Assembly (NCBI RefSeq): GCF_021582875.1
Contig: NZ_CP091138.1
Coordinates: forward strand, 1,302,001-1,366,000
Length of the DNA: 64,000 nucleotides
Direction of reading: 5' to 3'
Origin: Microbacterium sp. KUDC0406
GTDB lineage: Bacteria; Actinomycetota; Actinomycetes; Actinomycetales; Microbacteriaceae
Both the position numbers and the translations under genes were made by a program. Shown here piece after piece: positions 39,556 to 48,625 of this stretch (position 1 is its first letter; each line of letters begins with the position of its first letter). Under the pieces are notes generated by a model. The model made no database searches and had not been told where the DNA came from. It worked only from the letters and a program-made list of their open reading frames with translations.

Positions 39556-40317
39556 TCATGACGCGGAGTTCGCGCGATCGAGTGCTGCGCGCGCGGCGGC
39601 CACGATGGTCTCGTCGGTCACATCGAACCCCGAGTCGCCCCCACCGGGCCCGCTCGGCGCGCGGTCCCCGGAGGGACGACGGGCGGACAGATGCACGGCA
39701 TCGACGCCCGCCCCGACGAGCGCGGGGATGTCGTCGACCCGCACTCCCCCGCCGGACATGATCTGCACGCGGCCGGCCGCCCGGCGCGCGAGCGCCGAGA
39801 TCGTCGGCAGCCCGTCGATGCTGCGCGGGGCTCCACCGCTGGTCAGCACCCGCCGGATCCCGAGCTCGGCGAGCTGATCAATGGTGGCTTCCGGCGCCGA
39901 CAGCGTGTCGATGGCCCGGTGGAACACGACATCGGCACCGTCCGCGGCATCCGTCCAGCGGGAGAGGGCCTCGACGTCGATCCGTCCCCCGGCATCCAGT
40001 GCACCGACGACGACCGCTCCGGCGCCGCGGCGCACGAGCTCACGGACATCGGCGGCGATCAGGGCGATCTCGTCCGTGTCGTACACGAAGCCGCCCGGTC
40101 GCGGACGCACCAGCACCGCGACACGGTCCGCGCGCCGCGCGGCCTCGAGCACCGCATCCACGGCGGCCGCCGACGGGGTGAGACCGCCGGTCTCGGCGAG
40201 GGCCTGGCACAGTTCGACGCGGTCGGCGCCCATGGCGAACGCCGTGCGCGCGCCCGCCGCATCCTGCACCGCGATCTCGAGCCGCAACGGATGCGAGCGC
40301 TTCGCGGGCGCGGTCAT
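39556..40317 (-). CDS. cutC: CutC family TIM-barrel protein
   Basis: A 253-residue CutC protein: LEIAVQDAAGARTAFAMGADRVELCQALAETGGLTPS at the N-terminus, VLVRPRPGGFVY, VFHRAID and RVLTSGGAP. The family was named for copper homeostasis in E. coli, but that role has been questioned and the biochemical activity is unknown. Here it is the last gene of a fucosidase/ROK kinase/ABC sugar operon, overlapping the fucosidase gene by four bases. That suggests a sugar-related role. The His/Glu/Arg pattern at the barrel mouth (HRAID, ELCQAL) is intact. A terminator follows immediately. Confidence 0.92.
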   Translation of the reverse strand: MTAPAKRSHPLRLEIAVQDAAGARTAFAMGADRVELCQALAETGGLTPSAAAVDAVLEAARRADRVAVLVRPRPGGFVYDTDEIALIAADVRELVRRGAGAVVVGALDAGGRIDVEALSRWTDAADGADVVFHRAIDTLSAPEATIDQLAELGIRRVLTSGGAPRSIDGLPTISALARRAAGRVQIMSGGGVRVDDIPALVGAGVDAVHLSARRPSGDRAPSGPGGGDSGFDVTDETIVAAARAALDRANSAS

Positions 40318-41657
40318 CCGGCTGTCGCCACGGCGACGGCCGCGCCGCGCAGCCCCTCGGGGATGCTCAGCGTCACGGTGCCGTCCGGGTGCGACGCCTT
40401 CCGGGCGGCCGAGCCGTCGGCCCAGCGGATGTCGCGTCCGGCGAGTTCGGCGGGCAGGGCGACCTCACCGGTCGACGGGTCGAGCGCATGCACGTGCACG
40501 CCGGCAGCCGACGAGGTGTACCGCACCGGTGCGAGCGGCTCGCCGAAGCGGATCCACGGGCGGGTGCCGTAGATCGCGTCGCCGTTCTCGCCCAGCCAGG
40601 CGCCCATCGCCCGCATGGCCGCCAGCTGCAGCGCGGGTATCGTGCCGTCGGCGGCGGGCCCCACGTTGATCAGCAGGTTGCCGTTCTTCGAGACCACGTC
40701 GACGAGCATCCTGATCAGCTCGTCGCCCGAGAGCGAGTGCCGGTCGTCCTCCGCCTGGTTGAAGCCGAACGAGTACCCGAGGCCGCGCGTCGACTCCCAG
40801 GGGTGCTCGAGGATGTCGGGGATGTTCCGGTACTCGCGCGTGAGGAAGCCGTGGTACGGCACACCCCAGCGGTCGTTCACAACCCCCTGCGGAACCGCGT
40901 CGAAGTAGCGCCTCAGCAGCGCGGCGACGGCGTAGTCGTCGTCGCCCTTGCCGCCGTCCGGCCACTCGATGTCGTTCCAGAGCACATCGGGCGAGAAGCG
41001 CTCCACCAGCTCCTCCAGCTGTGCGGCGGCGTAGCGGGAGAAGTGCTCGTCGTTGCGGCGGAAGCGGAACAGATCGGTGTCGGACTCGATCGGCGGGAAG
41101 TCGCTGACATGCCAGTCCAGCGCGCCGGAGAAGTAGACCCCGAAGCGTGCGCCGGCACGACGGGTGGCGTCGTGGAACTCGCGGATGAGATCGCGCCTGG
41201 GCCCGCGCGCGGCGGCGTTGAAGCCCGTCGTCGCGGTCTCCCACAGGCAGAAGCCCTCGTGATGCTTCGTGGTGGGGATCACGTACTTCGCGCCCGCACC
41301 GACCAGTTCTCCGACGAAGGCGTCGGCGTCGAACGCCGAGGCGTCCCAGCGATCGGCGAGGTCCTCGTACGAGGTTCCGGGGCCGTACAGCTCCTGATGC
41401 CTCCGCCAGGTCGGACTGCCCTCGATCCTCACGGTGTTGCCGTACCACTCGGCGTACTGGTGCCAGGCGTACGCGTCCTCGGTCGGGATGTTCACGCCCT
41501 CGCCGTGCTGCACGGCCCAGGCGGGCACCGAGTACAGGCCCCAGTGCACGAAGAAGCCGAGCTTCGCGTCGCGGTACCAGTCCGGGACGCCGTTGGTCGG
41601 ATACTGCGGCGCTGCGGATCCGAAGTCGGGTCCGGTGCGCATCTCGAAGTTCAGCAT
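40314..41657 (-). CDS. Glycoside hydrolase family 29 alpha-L-fucosidase
   Basis: A 447-residue GH29 enzyme with no signal peptide, so it acts on imported oligosaccharides in the cytoplasm. Conserved features are DAKLGFFVHWGLYSVPAW, the substrate-pocket VIPTTKHHEGFCLWET, and DVLWNDIEWP, which carries the presumed nucleophile Asp. GH29 enzymes release L-fucose from glycans. It overlaps the upstream M81 gene by seven bases and the downstream cutC by four, in a seven-gene operon with an ABC importer and ROK kinase. Specificity for linkage is not predictable here. Confidence 0.93.
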   Translation of the reverse strand: MLNFEMRTGPDFGSAAPQYPTNGVPDWYRDAKLGFFVHWGLYSVPAWAVQHGEGVNIPTEDAYAWHQYAEWYGNTVRIEGSPTWRRHQELYGPGTSYEDLADRWDASAFDADAFVGELVGAGAKYVIPTTKHHEGFCLWETATTGFNAAARGPRRDLIREFHDATRRAGARFGVYFSGALDWHVSDFPPIESDTDLFRFRRNDEHFSRYAAAQLEELVERFSPDVLWNDIEWPDGGKGDDDYAVAALLRRYFDAVPQGVVNDRWGVPYHGFLTREYRNIPDILEHPWESTRGLGYSFGFNQAEDDRHSLSGDELIRMLVDVVSKNGNLLINVGPAADGTIPALQLAAMRAMGAWLGENGDAIYGTRPWIRFGEPLAPVRYTSSAAGVHVHALDPSTGEVALPAELAGRDIRWADGSAARKASHPDGTVTLSIPEGLRGAAVAVATAG

Positions 41658-43237
41658 GCGGTGGTGTCCTCTCGGCGGCGGCCCACCACGGCGGTCAGCG
41701 CCGGGGTGCCTGTGGTGTCGAACGGGTAGACGCCGGGCTGGAGGTGGCTGTGACCCAGGCGCAGCAGGTCCTGGTCGACACCACCCGGCGTGAGCGCCAG
41801 GGTCCAGTCCGCGGCCAGGTCGTAGAGCTCCGGCTCGAGGTAGCCGATCTTCACCACGACGATGTCGGCGGCTTCGGGATCGAGGCCGAGCATCCGGAAG
41901 TCGTCCAGGTGATGGAACGGCTTCCGGCGCGAGGTGATGATGGCGTGCAGGCCGCCGACGGCGATGACCGCCTGGGTGCCGGCATCCGGGTCGCCCTCGG
42001 TGATCGAGAAGACCGTGCCGGTGATCCGCGCCGGCCCGCTCGGGCCGTCGTCGACCCGCGCACCGGCTTCGAGCGTGACCGTCGAACCCACGCCGGCGCT
42101 CTCAGCGGCGGCCACTGCCTCCGCGTCGAAGATCGACGCGACGAGAGTGGTCCGGCTGCCGTCGGTCAGCTCCGAGCGGGCGAGCAGCCGGCCGAGTGTC
42201 CAGGTGACATCCCCCGCGCCACCGGCGGTCGGGTTGTCGCCGGAGTCGGAGATCAGGTAGGGATGCGCGGCGTCCGGTGCGAGCGCCTTCTGCAGGGCAC
42301 CGTCGAGCGACGCGGTCTCGGCCACGAAGACGAAGTCCTCGCGGGCCTCCCAGAACATCCGGGCGATCCGCTCGGCCTCTGCGGCGATCAGCCGTCGGTC
42401 GTCGCCGGTGACGACGACGTAGGCCTGGCAGCGCGGCTCGTCCGCCCACGCATAGCCGATCCACACCGAGGCGTCCACGACGCCCTCCATCGCCTCGATG
42501 CCGGGCAGCTCGGCGTATATCCCGCGCGCCGGCTCCAGCCGGGTGCTGGTCTTCTCGCCGGGGAGCAGCACCGGCACTGGCACCCAGGCCTTGTACGGAC
42601 GACGCTGCAGCGGGTCCGCGCCGTGCGGTCCCCGAAGCCTGTCCAGCAGGTTCCACACCGCGCGCTCCTTGGTGTTCATCCAGTCCTCGTGGGGCGCCAT
42701 GCGGTAGCACGTCAGCAGGTCCACCTCGTCGCGCAGCAGCTCGGAGACGTTGCCGTGCAGATCCATCGACGTGGTGATCAGCGTGTCCGGACCGAGCTCG
42801 GCGCGCACCGCACGCGCAAGATCGCCCTCGGCGTCCTGCATCCCGATCACGCTCATCGCGCCGTGGATGTCGAAGAAGAAGCCGTCGAAGCCCCCGCCGT
42901 CCCGGATCGCGTCACGGATGCCGGTGACGATCGCATCCTTCATCCGTCGGTATGTCTCGGGTGCGACGGCGCCGCCGGGCAGGGAGCGTCCGTGGAAGAT
43001 CGGCACCCACCGGGCCGCCTCGCGCAGCTCCCGGCCGGCGTCGAGGAACGGGTAGTACCCGATCAGATCGTCACCCGTGCGGATCGTGAACGCCTCGTCG
43101 CCGGAGACGTGCGGCGAGAACGTGCTGGACTCGATCGAGATGCCGGCGATGCCGATCCTCGGTGCGGTGAGTCCTCCTTCGGAGACGGGGGGCAGCGGCC
43201 CCATCCAGATCTGGCTCGCGTCCGGACGCTCGGTCAT
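41651..43237 (-). CDS. M81 family (MlrC-like) metallopeptidase-type protein
   Basis: A 528-residue protein with the M81 N-terminal domain (RIGIAGISIESSTFSPH, FDGFFFDIHGAMSV, TSMDLHGNVSELL) and the MlrC C-terminal domain (SDSGDNPTAGGAGDVTW). Conserved Asp and His residues suit a zinc site. Named after MlrC of microcystin degradation, but most members have unknown substrates and many lie in sugar or amino acid operons. Here it sits between the ROK kinase and a fucosidase in an importer operon, so it probably acts on the imported glycoconjugate or an amide-linked derivative; this is inferred. ATG at 43237. Confidence 0.85.
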   Translation of the reverse strand: MTERPDASQIWMGPLPPVSEGGLTAPRIGIAGISIESSTFSPHVSGDEAFTIRTGDDLIGYYPFLDAGRELREAARWVPIFHGRSLPGGAVAPETYRRMKDAIVTGIRDAIRDGGGFDGFFFDIHGAMSVIGMQDAEGDLARAVRAELGPDTLITTSMDLHGNVSELLRDEVDLLTCYRMAPHEDWMNTKERAVWNLLDRLRGPHGADPLQRRPYKAWVPVPVLLPGEKTSTRLEPARGIYAELPGIEAMEGVVDASVWIGYAWADEPRCQAYVVVTGDDRRLIAAEAERIARMFWEAREDFVFVAETASLDGALQKALAPDAAHPYLISDSGDNPTAGGAGDVTWTLGRLLARSELTDGSRTTLVASIFDAEAVAAAESAGVGSTVTLEAGARVDDGPSGPARITGTVFSITEGDPDAGTQAVIAVGGLHAIITSRRKPFHHLDDFRMLGLDPEAADIVVVKIGYLEPELYDLAADWTLALTPGGVDQDLLRLGHSHLQPGVYPFDTTGTPALTAVVGRRREDTTAC

Positions 43238-43261
43238 GTGTCCTCCTGTACGACTCGGGTT

Positions 43262-44212
43262 TCAGTATGCGACGACGGCGCGTGCGCGCCGTGCGGACTC
43301 GATCGCGCCGAGGGCGACGGCATCGCCGCCCTTCTCCGCGGGGATCACGCGCAGCGGGATCCCGGTGATGGGGGCATCCGTGCGCAGCGCCTCGTCGACG
43401 GCGGGCGCGAGCAGATCCCAGGCGTGGGCGACTCCGCCGCCGACGATCGCGAGCGGGATGTCGAGCAGCGTCGCCGCGCTCGCGCAGGCGAGCGCCAGTG
43501 CACGGCCCGCGTCGCGGAAGACGGCGATCGCGTCGGCGTCGCCCGCCCTGGCGCGCTCCGCGACGCCGGAGGAGTTCAGCACGTCGCCGGTGCGCTCGCC
43601 GTATCGCGCCCCGATCGAGGTCCCGGATGCCAGGGTCTCCAGGTGGCCGGTCTGGCCGCACGTGCAGCGCAGGTCGCTGTACCCGGGAGTGTGCCCGATC
43701 TCGCCGGCCGCGCCGTGCGGGCCGTGTCTGAGATCGCCGTCGACGATGAGCGCACCGCCGACGCCCGTGCCCAGCATCACACCGAGCACATCCCGGTCGG
43801 CGCGTCCCGCCGCCTCGCCGAGCAGGAACGCATTGACGTCGTTCTCGATCCGAACCGGCACGCCCAGGCGGTCGGACAGCTCGTCGCCGAGAGGGAAGCC
43901 CACCCAGTCGACGAACATCTCGGATGCCGCCCGGATCGTGCCCGTCGCGTGATCGACGACGCCGGCGGCACCCACGCCGGCGGCACGCAGCGAGACCCCG
44001 GCCTCGGCGGCGAGCCCGGTCACGAGAGCCGCTGCGGCATCCGCCATCGCCGCACCGCCCTCCCGCGCCGGTGCCGGGGCGCTCCCCCGGGCCAGCACGG
44101 TGCCCCGCTCGTCGACGATGAGCGCGGCGATCTTGGTGCCGCCGATGTCGATGCCCGCGTCGGCGGGCACTCCTGAGGGCACAGCGGTGCCCCGGTCCTG
44201 CATCGTCTTCAC
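43262..44212 (-). CDS. ROK family sugar kinase
   Basis: A 316-residue ROK protein without a DNA-binding domain. ATP motif GIDIGGTKIAALIVD begins at about residue 20. The catalytic Asp is in ENDVNAFLLGEA. The zinc motif is CTCGQTGHLE, between residues about 180 and 190. VMLGTGVGGALIVDG and the C-terminal AIVGGGVAHAWDLL are typical. ROK kinases phosphorylate glucose, N-acetylmannosamine, N-acetylglucosamine or allose, and the substrate here is unknown. Its start is one base from the stop of the permease gene, placing it within the sugar operon. Confidence 0.92.
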   Translation of the reverse strand: MKTMQDRGTAVPSGVPADAGIDIGGTKIAALIVDERGTVLARGSAPAPAREGGAAMADAAAALVTGLAAEAGVSLRAAGVGAAGVVDHATGTIRAASEMFVDWVGFPLGDELSDRLGVPVRIENDVNAFLLGEAAGRADRDVLGVMLGTGVGGALIVDGDLRHGPHGAAGEIGHTPGYSDLRCTCGQTGHLETLASGTSIGARYGERTGDVLNSSGVAERARAGDADAIAVFRDAGRALALACASAATLLDIPLAIVGGGVAHAWDLLAPAVDEALRTDAPITGIPLRVIPAEKGGDAVALGAIESARRARAVVAY

Positions 44213-44213
44213 G

Positions 44214-45137
44214 TCAGCGACCGCCCAGACCCGCCATCGCGATGCCCTTCACCAGGTGCTTCTGCAGCGCGATCACGAGGATCGTGGTCGGGATCATCGA
44301 GATGATCGACGCCGCCATCTGCAGGTCCCAGCGCGTTCCGGTCAGCCCGGAGAAGCTCGCGAGGCCCACGGGGAGCGTGCCATGCGCGTTGTAGTCGACG
44401 GTCACGATCAGCGGCCACAGGTAGCTGTTCCAGAACGACAGGAACGTGAACACCGCGAGGACGGCGACCGCGGAGGTCGACAGCGGCAGGATGATGCGCA
44501 GGAACGTGCGCACCGCACCGGCGCCGTCGACACGAGCCGCCTCCTCGAGCTCGTACGGGATGCCGCGGAAGAACTGGCGCATGAGGAACGTGCCGAAGGC
44601 GGTGAAGGCGAACGGGAAGATCAGCGCCTGGAAGGTGTCCACCCAGTCGAACCACTGCATGACCTGGAACATCGGGATGACGAGCACCTCCGCCGGCACC
44701 ATCAGCGTGGCCAGGAACAGCACGAACACGGCGTCCCTGCCCTTCCAGCGCAGGCGGCCGAAGGCGTAGCCGGCGGTCGTCGAGACGATGAGCACCACGA
44801 GCGTGCCGGCGACCGCGACGAACAGGGAGTTGAAGATGTAGGTCCAGAACGGACCGTACTCGAAGACCTCGGCGAAGTTCGACCAGCGCACCTCCGAGCC
44901 GATCAGGCGCGGTGGCATGGCGAACATCTCGCCGTTCGGCTTGAGTGCCGAGAAGAAGGCGTAGATCAGCGGCAGCAGGAAGATGCCCGCGGCGATGTAG
45001 ACCGCGACGTGCTGGAAGACCAGGCGCACGCGCCCTGCGGCGTTCTGCGGCGCGCGCCCGCGCGTGCGCTCGACCTCGACATCCCCGGCGTCCTCCGGGT
45101 CGCTCAGGACGAGGGGTTCCCTGATGTCAGTGCTCAT
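44214..45137 (-). CDS. Carbohydrate ABC transporter permease (MalG type, CUT1)
   Basis: A 307-residue inner-membrane permease with six predicted helices. The ATPase-contact EAA loop is EAARVDGAGAVRTFLRIILPL. A long polar N-terminal tail (about 35 residues, with an Arg/Glu-rich stretch) precedes the first helix. It partners the other permease, with which it overlaps by 11 bases, and the lipoprotein binding protein. No ATPase is encoded here, so a shared MsmK-type ATPase elsewhere is likely. Confidence 0.95.
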   Translation of the reverse strand: MSTDIREPLVLSDPEDAGDVEVERTRGRAPQNAAGRVRLVFQHVAVYIAAGIFLLPLIYAFFSALKPNGEMFAMPPRLIGSEVRWSNFAEVFEYGPFWTYIFNSLFVAVAGTLVVLIVSTTAGYAFGRLRWKGRDAVFVLFLATLMVPAEVLVIPMFQVMQWFDWVDTFQALIFPFAFTAFGTFLMRQFFRGIPYELEEAARVDGAGAVRTFLRIILPLSTSAVAVLAVFTFLSFWNSYLWPLIVTVDYNAHGTLPVGLASFSGLTGTRWDLQMAASIISMIPTTILVIALQKHLVKGIAMAGLGGR

Positions 45138-46038
45138 AGTGCACCCACTTCTTCTGCGCGCCGAACTGCAGCGCGGTGATGATGATGATGAGTGCGAACA
45201 GGATCCACGCGCCGGCCGCGGCCAGACCCAGGTCCTGGAACTTGAAGCCCTGGTTGTAGATCCACATCACCAGCGGAAGCGTGGCGTTGCCCGGCCCGCC
45301 GCCGGTGAGCATCTGCGGCTGCACGAAGACCTGCAGCGAGGTGATCATCGTCATGATCGTGGCGAAGAAGATCGCCGGCGAGATCATCGGGATCATCACG
45401 CTCCAGGTGAGACGGAATCCCCTCGCACCGTCGATCACCGCAGCCTCCATCACGCTCTCGGGAAGCTGTTCGAGAGCTGCGGAGAAGATCAGCATGTTGT
45501 AGCCGATGCCCTGCCACACGCTCATCACGACGACCATGATCATCGCCCAGTTCTTGTCGGCGAGGAAGTTCGGGAGCTCCACACCGAACCAGGTCTGCGC
45601 GAGACCGTTGAACAGGCCCTGCGGCTGCAGCAGCATCTTCCACACCAGCACGTTCGCCACCATGGGTGTGACGACGGGGATGAAGAACAGCACGCGCAGT
45701 GCGCCGCGGCCGCGGATCCGCGGTCCGAGCGCGAGCGCCAGCAGCAGCGAGAGCGCGATGCTTGCCGGGACGTACAGGACGGTGAACACCAGAGTGTTCC
45801 CCAGCGCCGGCAGGAAGTTCGGGTCCTGGAAGAGCCTGGCGTAGTTGGCGCCGCCGTTGAAGGTGCGCTCGCCGAACGTCGGCCAGTCGAAGAAGCTCAT
45901 CACGATGGACAAGACGACCGGCACGATCGTGAACAGGGCGAGGCCCACCAGGGCCGGGCTTGCGAAGCCCAGCGCCTGGCGCGCCTCGACCTTGGCGAGA
46001 GCACCGCGACGACGCCGAGGAGCGATCGTGGTGGTCAT
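45127..46038 (-). CDS. Carbohydrate ABC transporter permease (MalF type, CUT1)
   Basis: A 303-residue permease with six predicted helices. The EAA loop is EAAVIDGARGFRLTWSVMIPMI. The N-terminus is basic (APRRRRGALAKVEARQ). It forms the heteromeric channel with the MalG-type permease for uptake of the sugar bound by the upstream lipoprotein. ATG at 46038; 34 bases separate it from the binding protein gene. Confidence 0.95.
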   Translation of the reverse strand: MTTTIAPRRRRGALAKVEARQALGFASPALVGLALFTIVPVVLSIVMSFFDWPTFGERTFNGGANYARLFQDPNFLPALGNTLVFTVLYVPASIALSLLLALALGPRIRGRGALRVLFFIPVVTPMVANVLVWKMLLQPQGLFNGLAQTWFGVELPNFLADKNWAMIMVVVMSVWQGIGYNMLIFSAALEQLPESVMEAAVIDGARGFRLTWSVMIPMISPAIFFATIMTMITSLQVFVQPQMLTGGGPGNATLPLVMWIYNQGFKFQDLGLAAAGAWILFALIIIITALQFGAQKKWVHYEH

Positions 46039-46072
46039 CTCGGTGTGTATCCCTTGCTGATTCGGTGGTGGG

Positions 46073-47332
46073 TCAGTTGCCGAACTGCTGCTGAGCGGAC
46101 TCGAGCACGTTCTTCATCGACTCCTGGCCGTTGTACACGCTGACGAGCTGCGGCTGCACGAAGGTGCCGACCTTGGCCCAGTCGTCGGAGACGTACTGGC
46201 CCTGCACGTTCTCGAACGCGGCGTCGAAGACGGCCTTGACCTGGTCGCGGTACGACTCGTCGAGCGACTCGAAGTACAGCGGCTGGCTCTCGGCGCGCGC
46301 CGGGTAGCTACGGCCGGACGAGGCGATGTAGTCCTGCGCGTCCTTGCTGAGCAGCGAGCCCAGCACCTTCAGCGCGTCCTCCTTGTTCTCGCAGCTCTTG
46401 GCGATGCCGAAGCCCGAACCCAGCACGAGGCTGAGGTCGCCCTTGTCACCGGCGGGCAGCGGCGCGAGGCCGGCCGTGAAGCCGGCGTCGTTCTTCAGAT
46501 AGCCGACCGCGTTCCAGGTGCCGTCGACCGCCATGGCGGCGTTCTCGCCGGTGAACTGGTTCTCGCCCCAGCCCGTGTCGGAGGCGGATGCCACCGGGGC
46601 GGCCACCTTCTGGTCGGTGACGAGGCCCGCGTACCACTCGGACGCCTTCAGGAAGCCGGGGTCGGTCAGCTGCAGAGTGCCGTCCTCGGAGACGGGCTGG
46701 GTGCCGGACTTCGCGATCGGGAGTGCCTGCCACTGGAAGTCGCCCATCCCGATTCCGAATCCGTACTTGCCTCCGGTGGTCGCCTTCTTCGCGATCGCCT
46801 CGAAGTCGTCGAACGTCCAGCCCGTCTTCGGCAGGTCGGCGCCGGCGGCGTTCAGCATGTCCTCGTTGTAGTAGGCGACCATCGTCGACACGTCGAACGG
46901 AAGGCCGTACAGGTCGCCCTTGTTCTTCAGGATCTCGGTCGCACCGGACGCGAAGTCGCTCTCGGAGAGGCCGGCGGTCTTGAGGTCCGCATCGGTGAGC
47001 TTCACGAATCCGTCGGTGTAGCTGGCGAGCATGCCCGAGTTCATCCCCGTGACACAGGCCATGTTGCCCGACGCCATGTTCGTCGTGAGCTTGGTGAAGA
47101 AGTCTCCCCAGGGAGCGGTCCGCAGCTCGATCTTGAGGTCGGGATTCTGCTTCTTCGCGACATCGATCTGCGCCTTCAGCGCGGCCGTGTCGTCCTCGCT
47201 GCCCGCCCACATGTCGACGACGATGGTGTCGCCGTCGGCGTCGCCACCGGTGCTCGGGCCGTTCGAGCAGCCGGTCATCGCCACCGCGACGCCGGCGACC
47301 GCGATGACGGCCCCCATGCGCTTCATCTTCAT
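46073..47332 (-). CDS. Extracellular solute-binding lipoprotein (sugar ABC transporter, family 1)
   Basis: A 419-residue lipoprotein. The signal peptide ends in the lipobox VAMTGC, with lipidated Cys22, followed by [11 protein letters not shown]. The mature part has the family 1 binding fold: [18 protein letters not shown], a VTGMNSGM loop and [24 protein letters not shown]. Captures an oligosaccharide at the cell surface, probably fucosylated given the operon. ATG at 47332 follows AAGGAGG. First gene of the seven-gene unit; its promoter region contains palindromes next to the ROK repressor gene. Confidence 0.95.
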   Translation of the reverse strand: MKMKRMGAVIAVAGVAVAMTGCSNGPSTGGDADGDTIVVDMWAGSEDDTAALKAQIDVAKKQNPDLKIELRTAPWGDFFTKLTTNMASGNMACVTGMNSGMLASYTDGFVKLTDADLKTAGLSESDFASGATEILKNKGDLYGLPFDVSTMVAYYNEDMLNAAGADLPKTGWTFDDFEAIAKKATTGGKYGFGIGMGDFQWQALPIAKSGTQPVSEDGTLQLTDPGFLKASEWYAGLVTDQKVAAPVASASDTGWGENQFTGENAAMAVDGTWNAVGYLKNDAGFTAGLAPLPAGDKGDLSLVLGSGFGIAKSCENKEDALKVLGSLLSKDAQDYIASSGRSYPARAESQPLYFESLDESYRDQVKAVFDAAFENVQGQYVSDDWAKVGTFVQPQLVSVYNGQESMKNVLESAQQQFGN

Positions 47333-47351
47333 TGATTGCCTCCTTGCAGGC

Positions 47352-47400
47352 GGTTATTTCGATGCTCGAACTAACCTGGTAACGTTGTGAACGAAGTTAC
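47352..47400. promoter_or_regulatory. Cluster of inverted repeats between the sugar operon and ROK regulator
   Basis: Three overlapping symmetries sit here: GGTTA (47352-47356) with TAACC (47372-47376), the 13-bp palindrome TTCGATGCTCGAA (47358-47370), and GTAAC (47379-47383) with GTTAC (47396-47400). This is the likely binding site of the divergent ROK repressor and overlaps the operon promoter. Confidence 0.55.
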
Positions 47401-47492
47401 GGTTTCATATTTCGCGCACTGATGCAAGATGAACATCCGATGTCTCGGGAGTTCATCGCCTCAGCGCCGGCGCCCCACCCCGGGAGACACAC

Positions 47493-48623
47493 ATGCTCAG
47501 CCCAGACGACGCCTCCACTCGCCGCATCATCGAGCTCATCGCCAGCGGCGCCGCGCGCTCCCGGAGCGAGCTGGCCGCCGAACTCGGCGTCGCGCCCTCG
47601 ACGGTGGGGATGCGCGTGCAGGCTCTGCTCGATGCGGGGCTCCTGCGCGAAGCAGGAGACGGAACCTCGCGCGGCGGCCGACGCCCGCGGGTGCTGCAGC
47701 TCGCGGAGGCCGGCACGATCCTCACCGCCGACCTCGGGGGCGGGCACGCGCGCATCGGGCGGCACACTCTCGGCGGCGCTCTCGATCAGGTCGAGACCAT
47801 AGCCATCGATCTCAGGGAGGGTCCTGAGGCGACTCTCGAGCGCATCAGCACCGTGTTCGATCGCCTCGGCGAGAACGCCTCGGTCAGAGCCATCGGCGTC
47901 GGGCTGCCAGGTCCCGTGGACATCGCGACGGGTTCGGTCGATCAGCCCTCTCGCATGCCGGGCTGGCCGGGCTTCCACGTCGGCGACCACCTGCGCACCC
48001 GGCACGACGTTCCCACCGCCGTAGACAACGACGCGAACCTGGCCGCCCTCGGCGAGCACACCGCGCAGTTCGGGACGGAGAAGCACAGCATCACCGTCAA
48101 GGCGGGCACGGCGATCGGCAGCGGCATCATCGTCGGGGGTCGCGTGCATCGCGGGGCGACGGGGGCCGCGGGCGACATCACGCACACCCGGATCGACGGC
48201 AGCGGTGACATCCCCTGCTCCTGCGGCAACACCGGATGCCTGGAGACCGTCGCCAGCGGTGCGAGTCTGGTGCGGCAGATGAACGAGCGCGGCTACGGCT
48301 CCGTGCAGACCACCGAGGACGTGCTCGCCCTCGCGAGGGACGCCCACCCCGATGCGACCACGCTCGTGCGCACCGCGGGCACGCACCTCGGACAGGCGCT
48401 GTCCGGTGTCGTGAACTTCTTCAACCCGCATGCCGTCTTCCTGACCGGCAGCATGAGCGCCTCGGAGCCGTTCCTCGCCGCGGTGCGCAGCCGCGTCTAC
48501 GAGGCGTGCCACCCCCTCGTCACACAGACGCTCCGCATCGAGGCTGCCCGCACAGGGGCCGACGCGATCCTGCAGGGAGCGGCACGGCTGGCGATGGACG
48601 GCCTGGAGCTGCCGGTCGCCTGA
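47493..48623 (+). CDS. ROK family transcriptional repressor (NagC/XylR type)
   Basis: A 376-residue regulator with an N-terminal winged helix (RRIIELIASGAARSRSELAAELGVAPSTVGMRVQALLDAGLL, about residues 9-52) fused to a ROK sugar-binding domain. It keeps the zinc motif CSCGNTGCLE, but the ATP-binding segment reads TADLGGGHARIG instead of DIGGTK, so it probably does not phosphorylate sugar. It faces the ABC/fucosidase operon and likely represses it until a sugar or sugar phosphate binds. ATG at 47493 follows GGGAG. Confidence 0.92.
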   Translation: MLSPDDASTRRIIELIASGAARSRSELAAELGVAPSTVGMRVQALLDAGLLREAGDGTSRGGRRPRVLQLAEAGTILTADLGGGHARIGRHTLGGALDQVETIAIDLREGPEATLERISTVFDRLGENASVRAIGVGLPGPVDIATGSVDQPSRMPGWPGFHVGDHLRTRHDVPTAVDNDANLAALGEHTAQFGTEKHSITVKAGTAIGSGIIVGGRVHRGATGAAGDITHTRIDGSGDIPCSCGNTGCLETVASGASLVRQMNERGYGSVQTTEDVLALARDAHPDATTLVRTAGTHLGQALSGVVNFFNPHAVFLTGSMSASEPFLAAVRSRVYEACHPLVTQTLRIEAARTGADAILQGAARLAMDGLELPVA

Positions 48624-48625
48624 TC

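Noticed and set aside
41651..43237. Microcystin degradation function for the M81 protein
   Set aside because: Only the family name suggests this; no mlrA, mlrB or mlrD genes are present and the context is sugar uptake.
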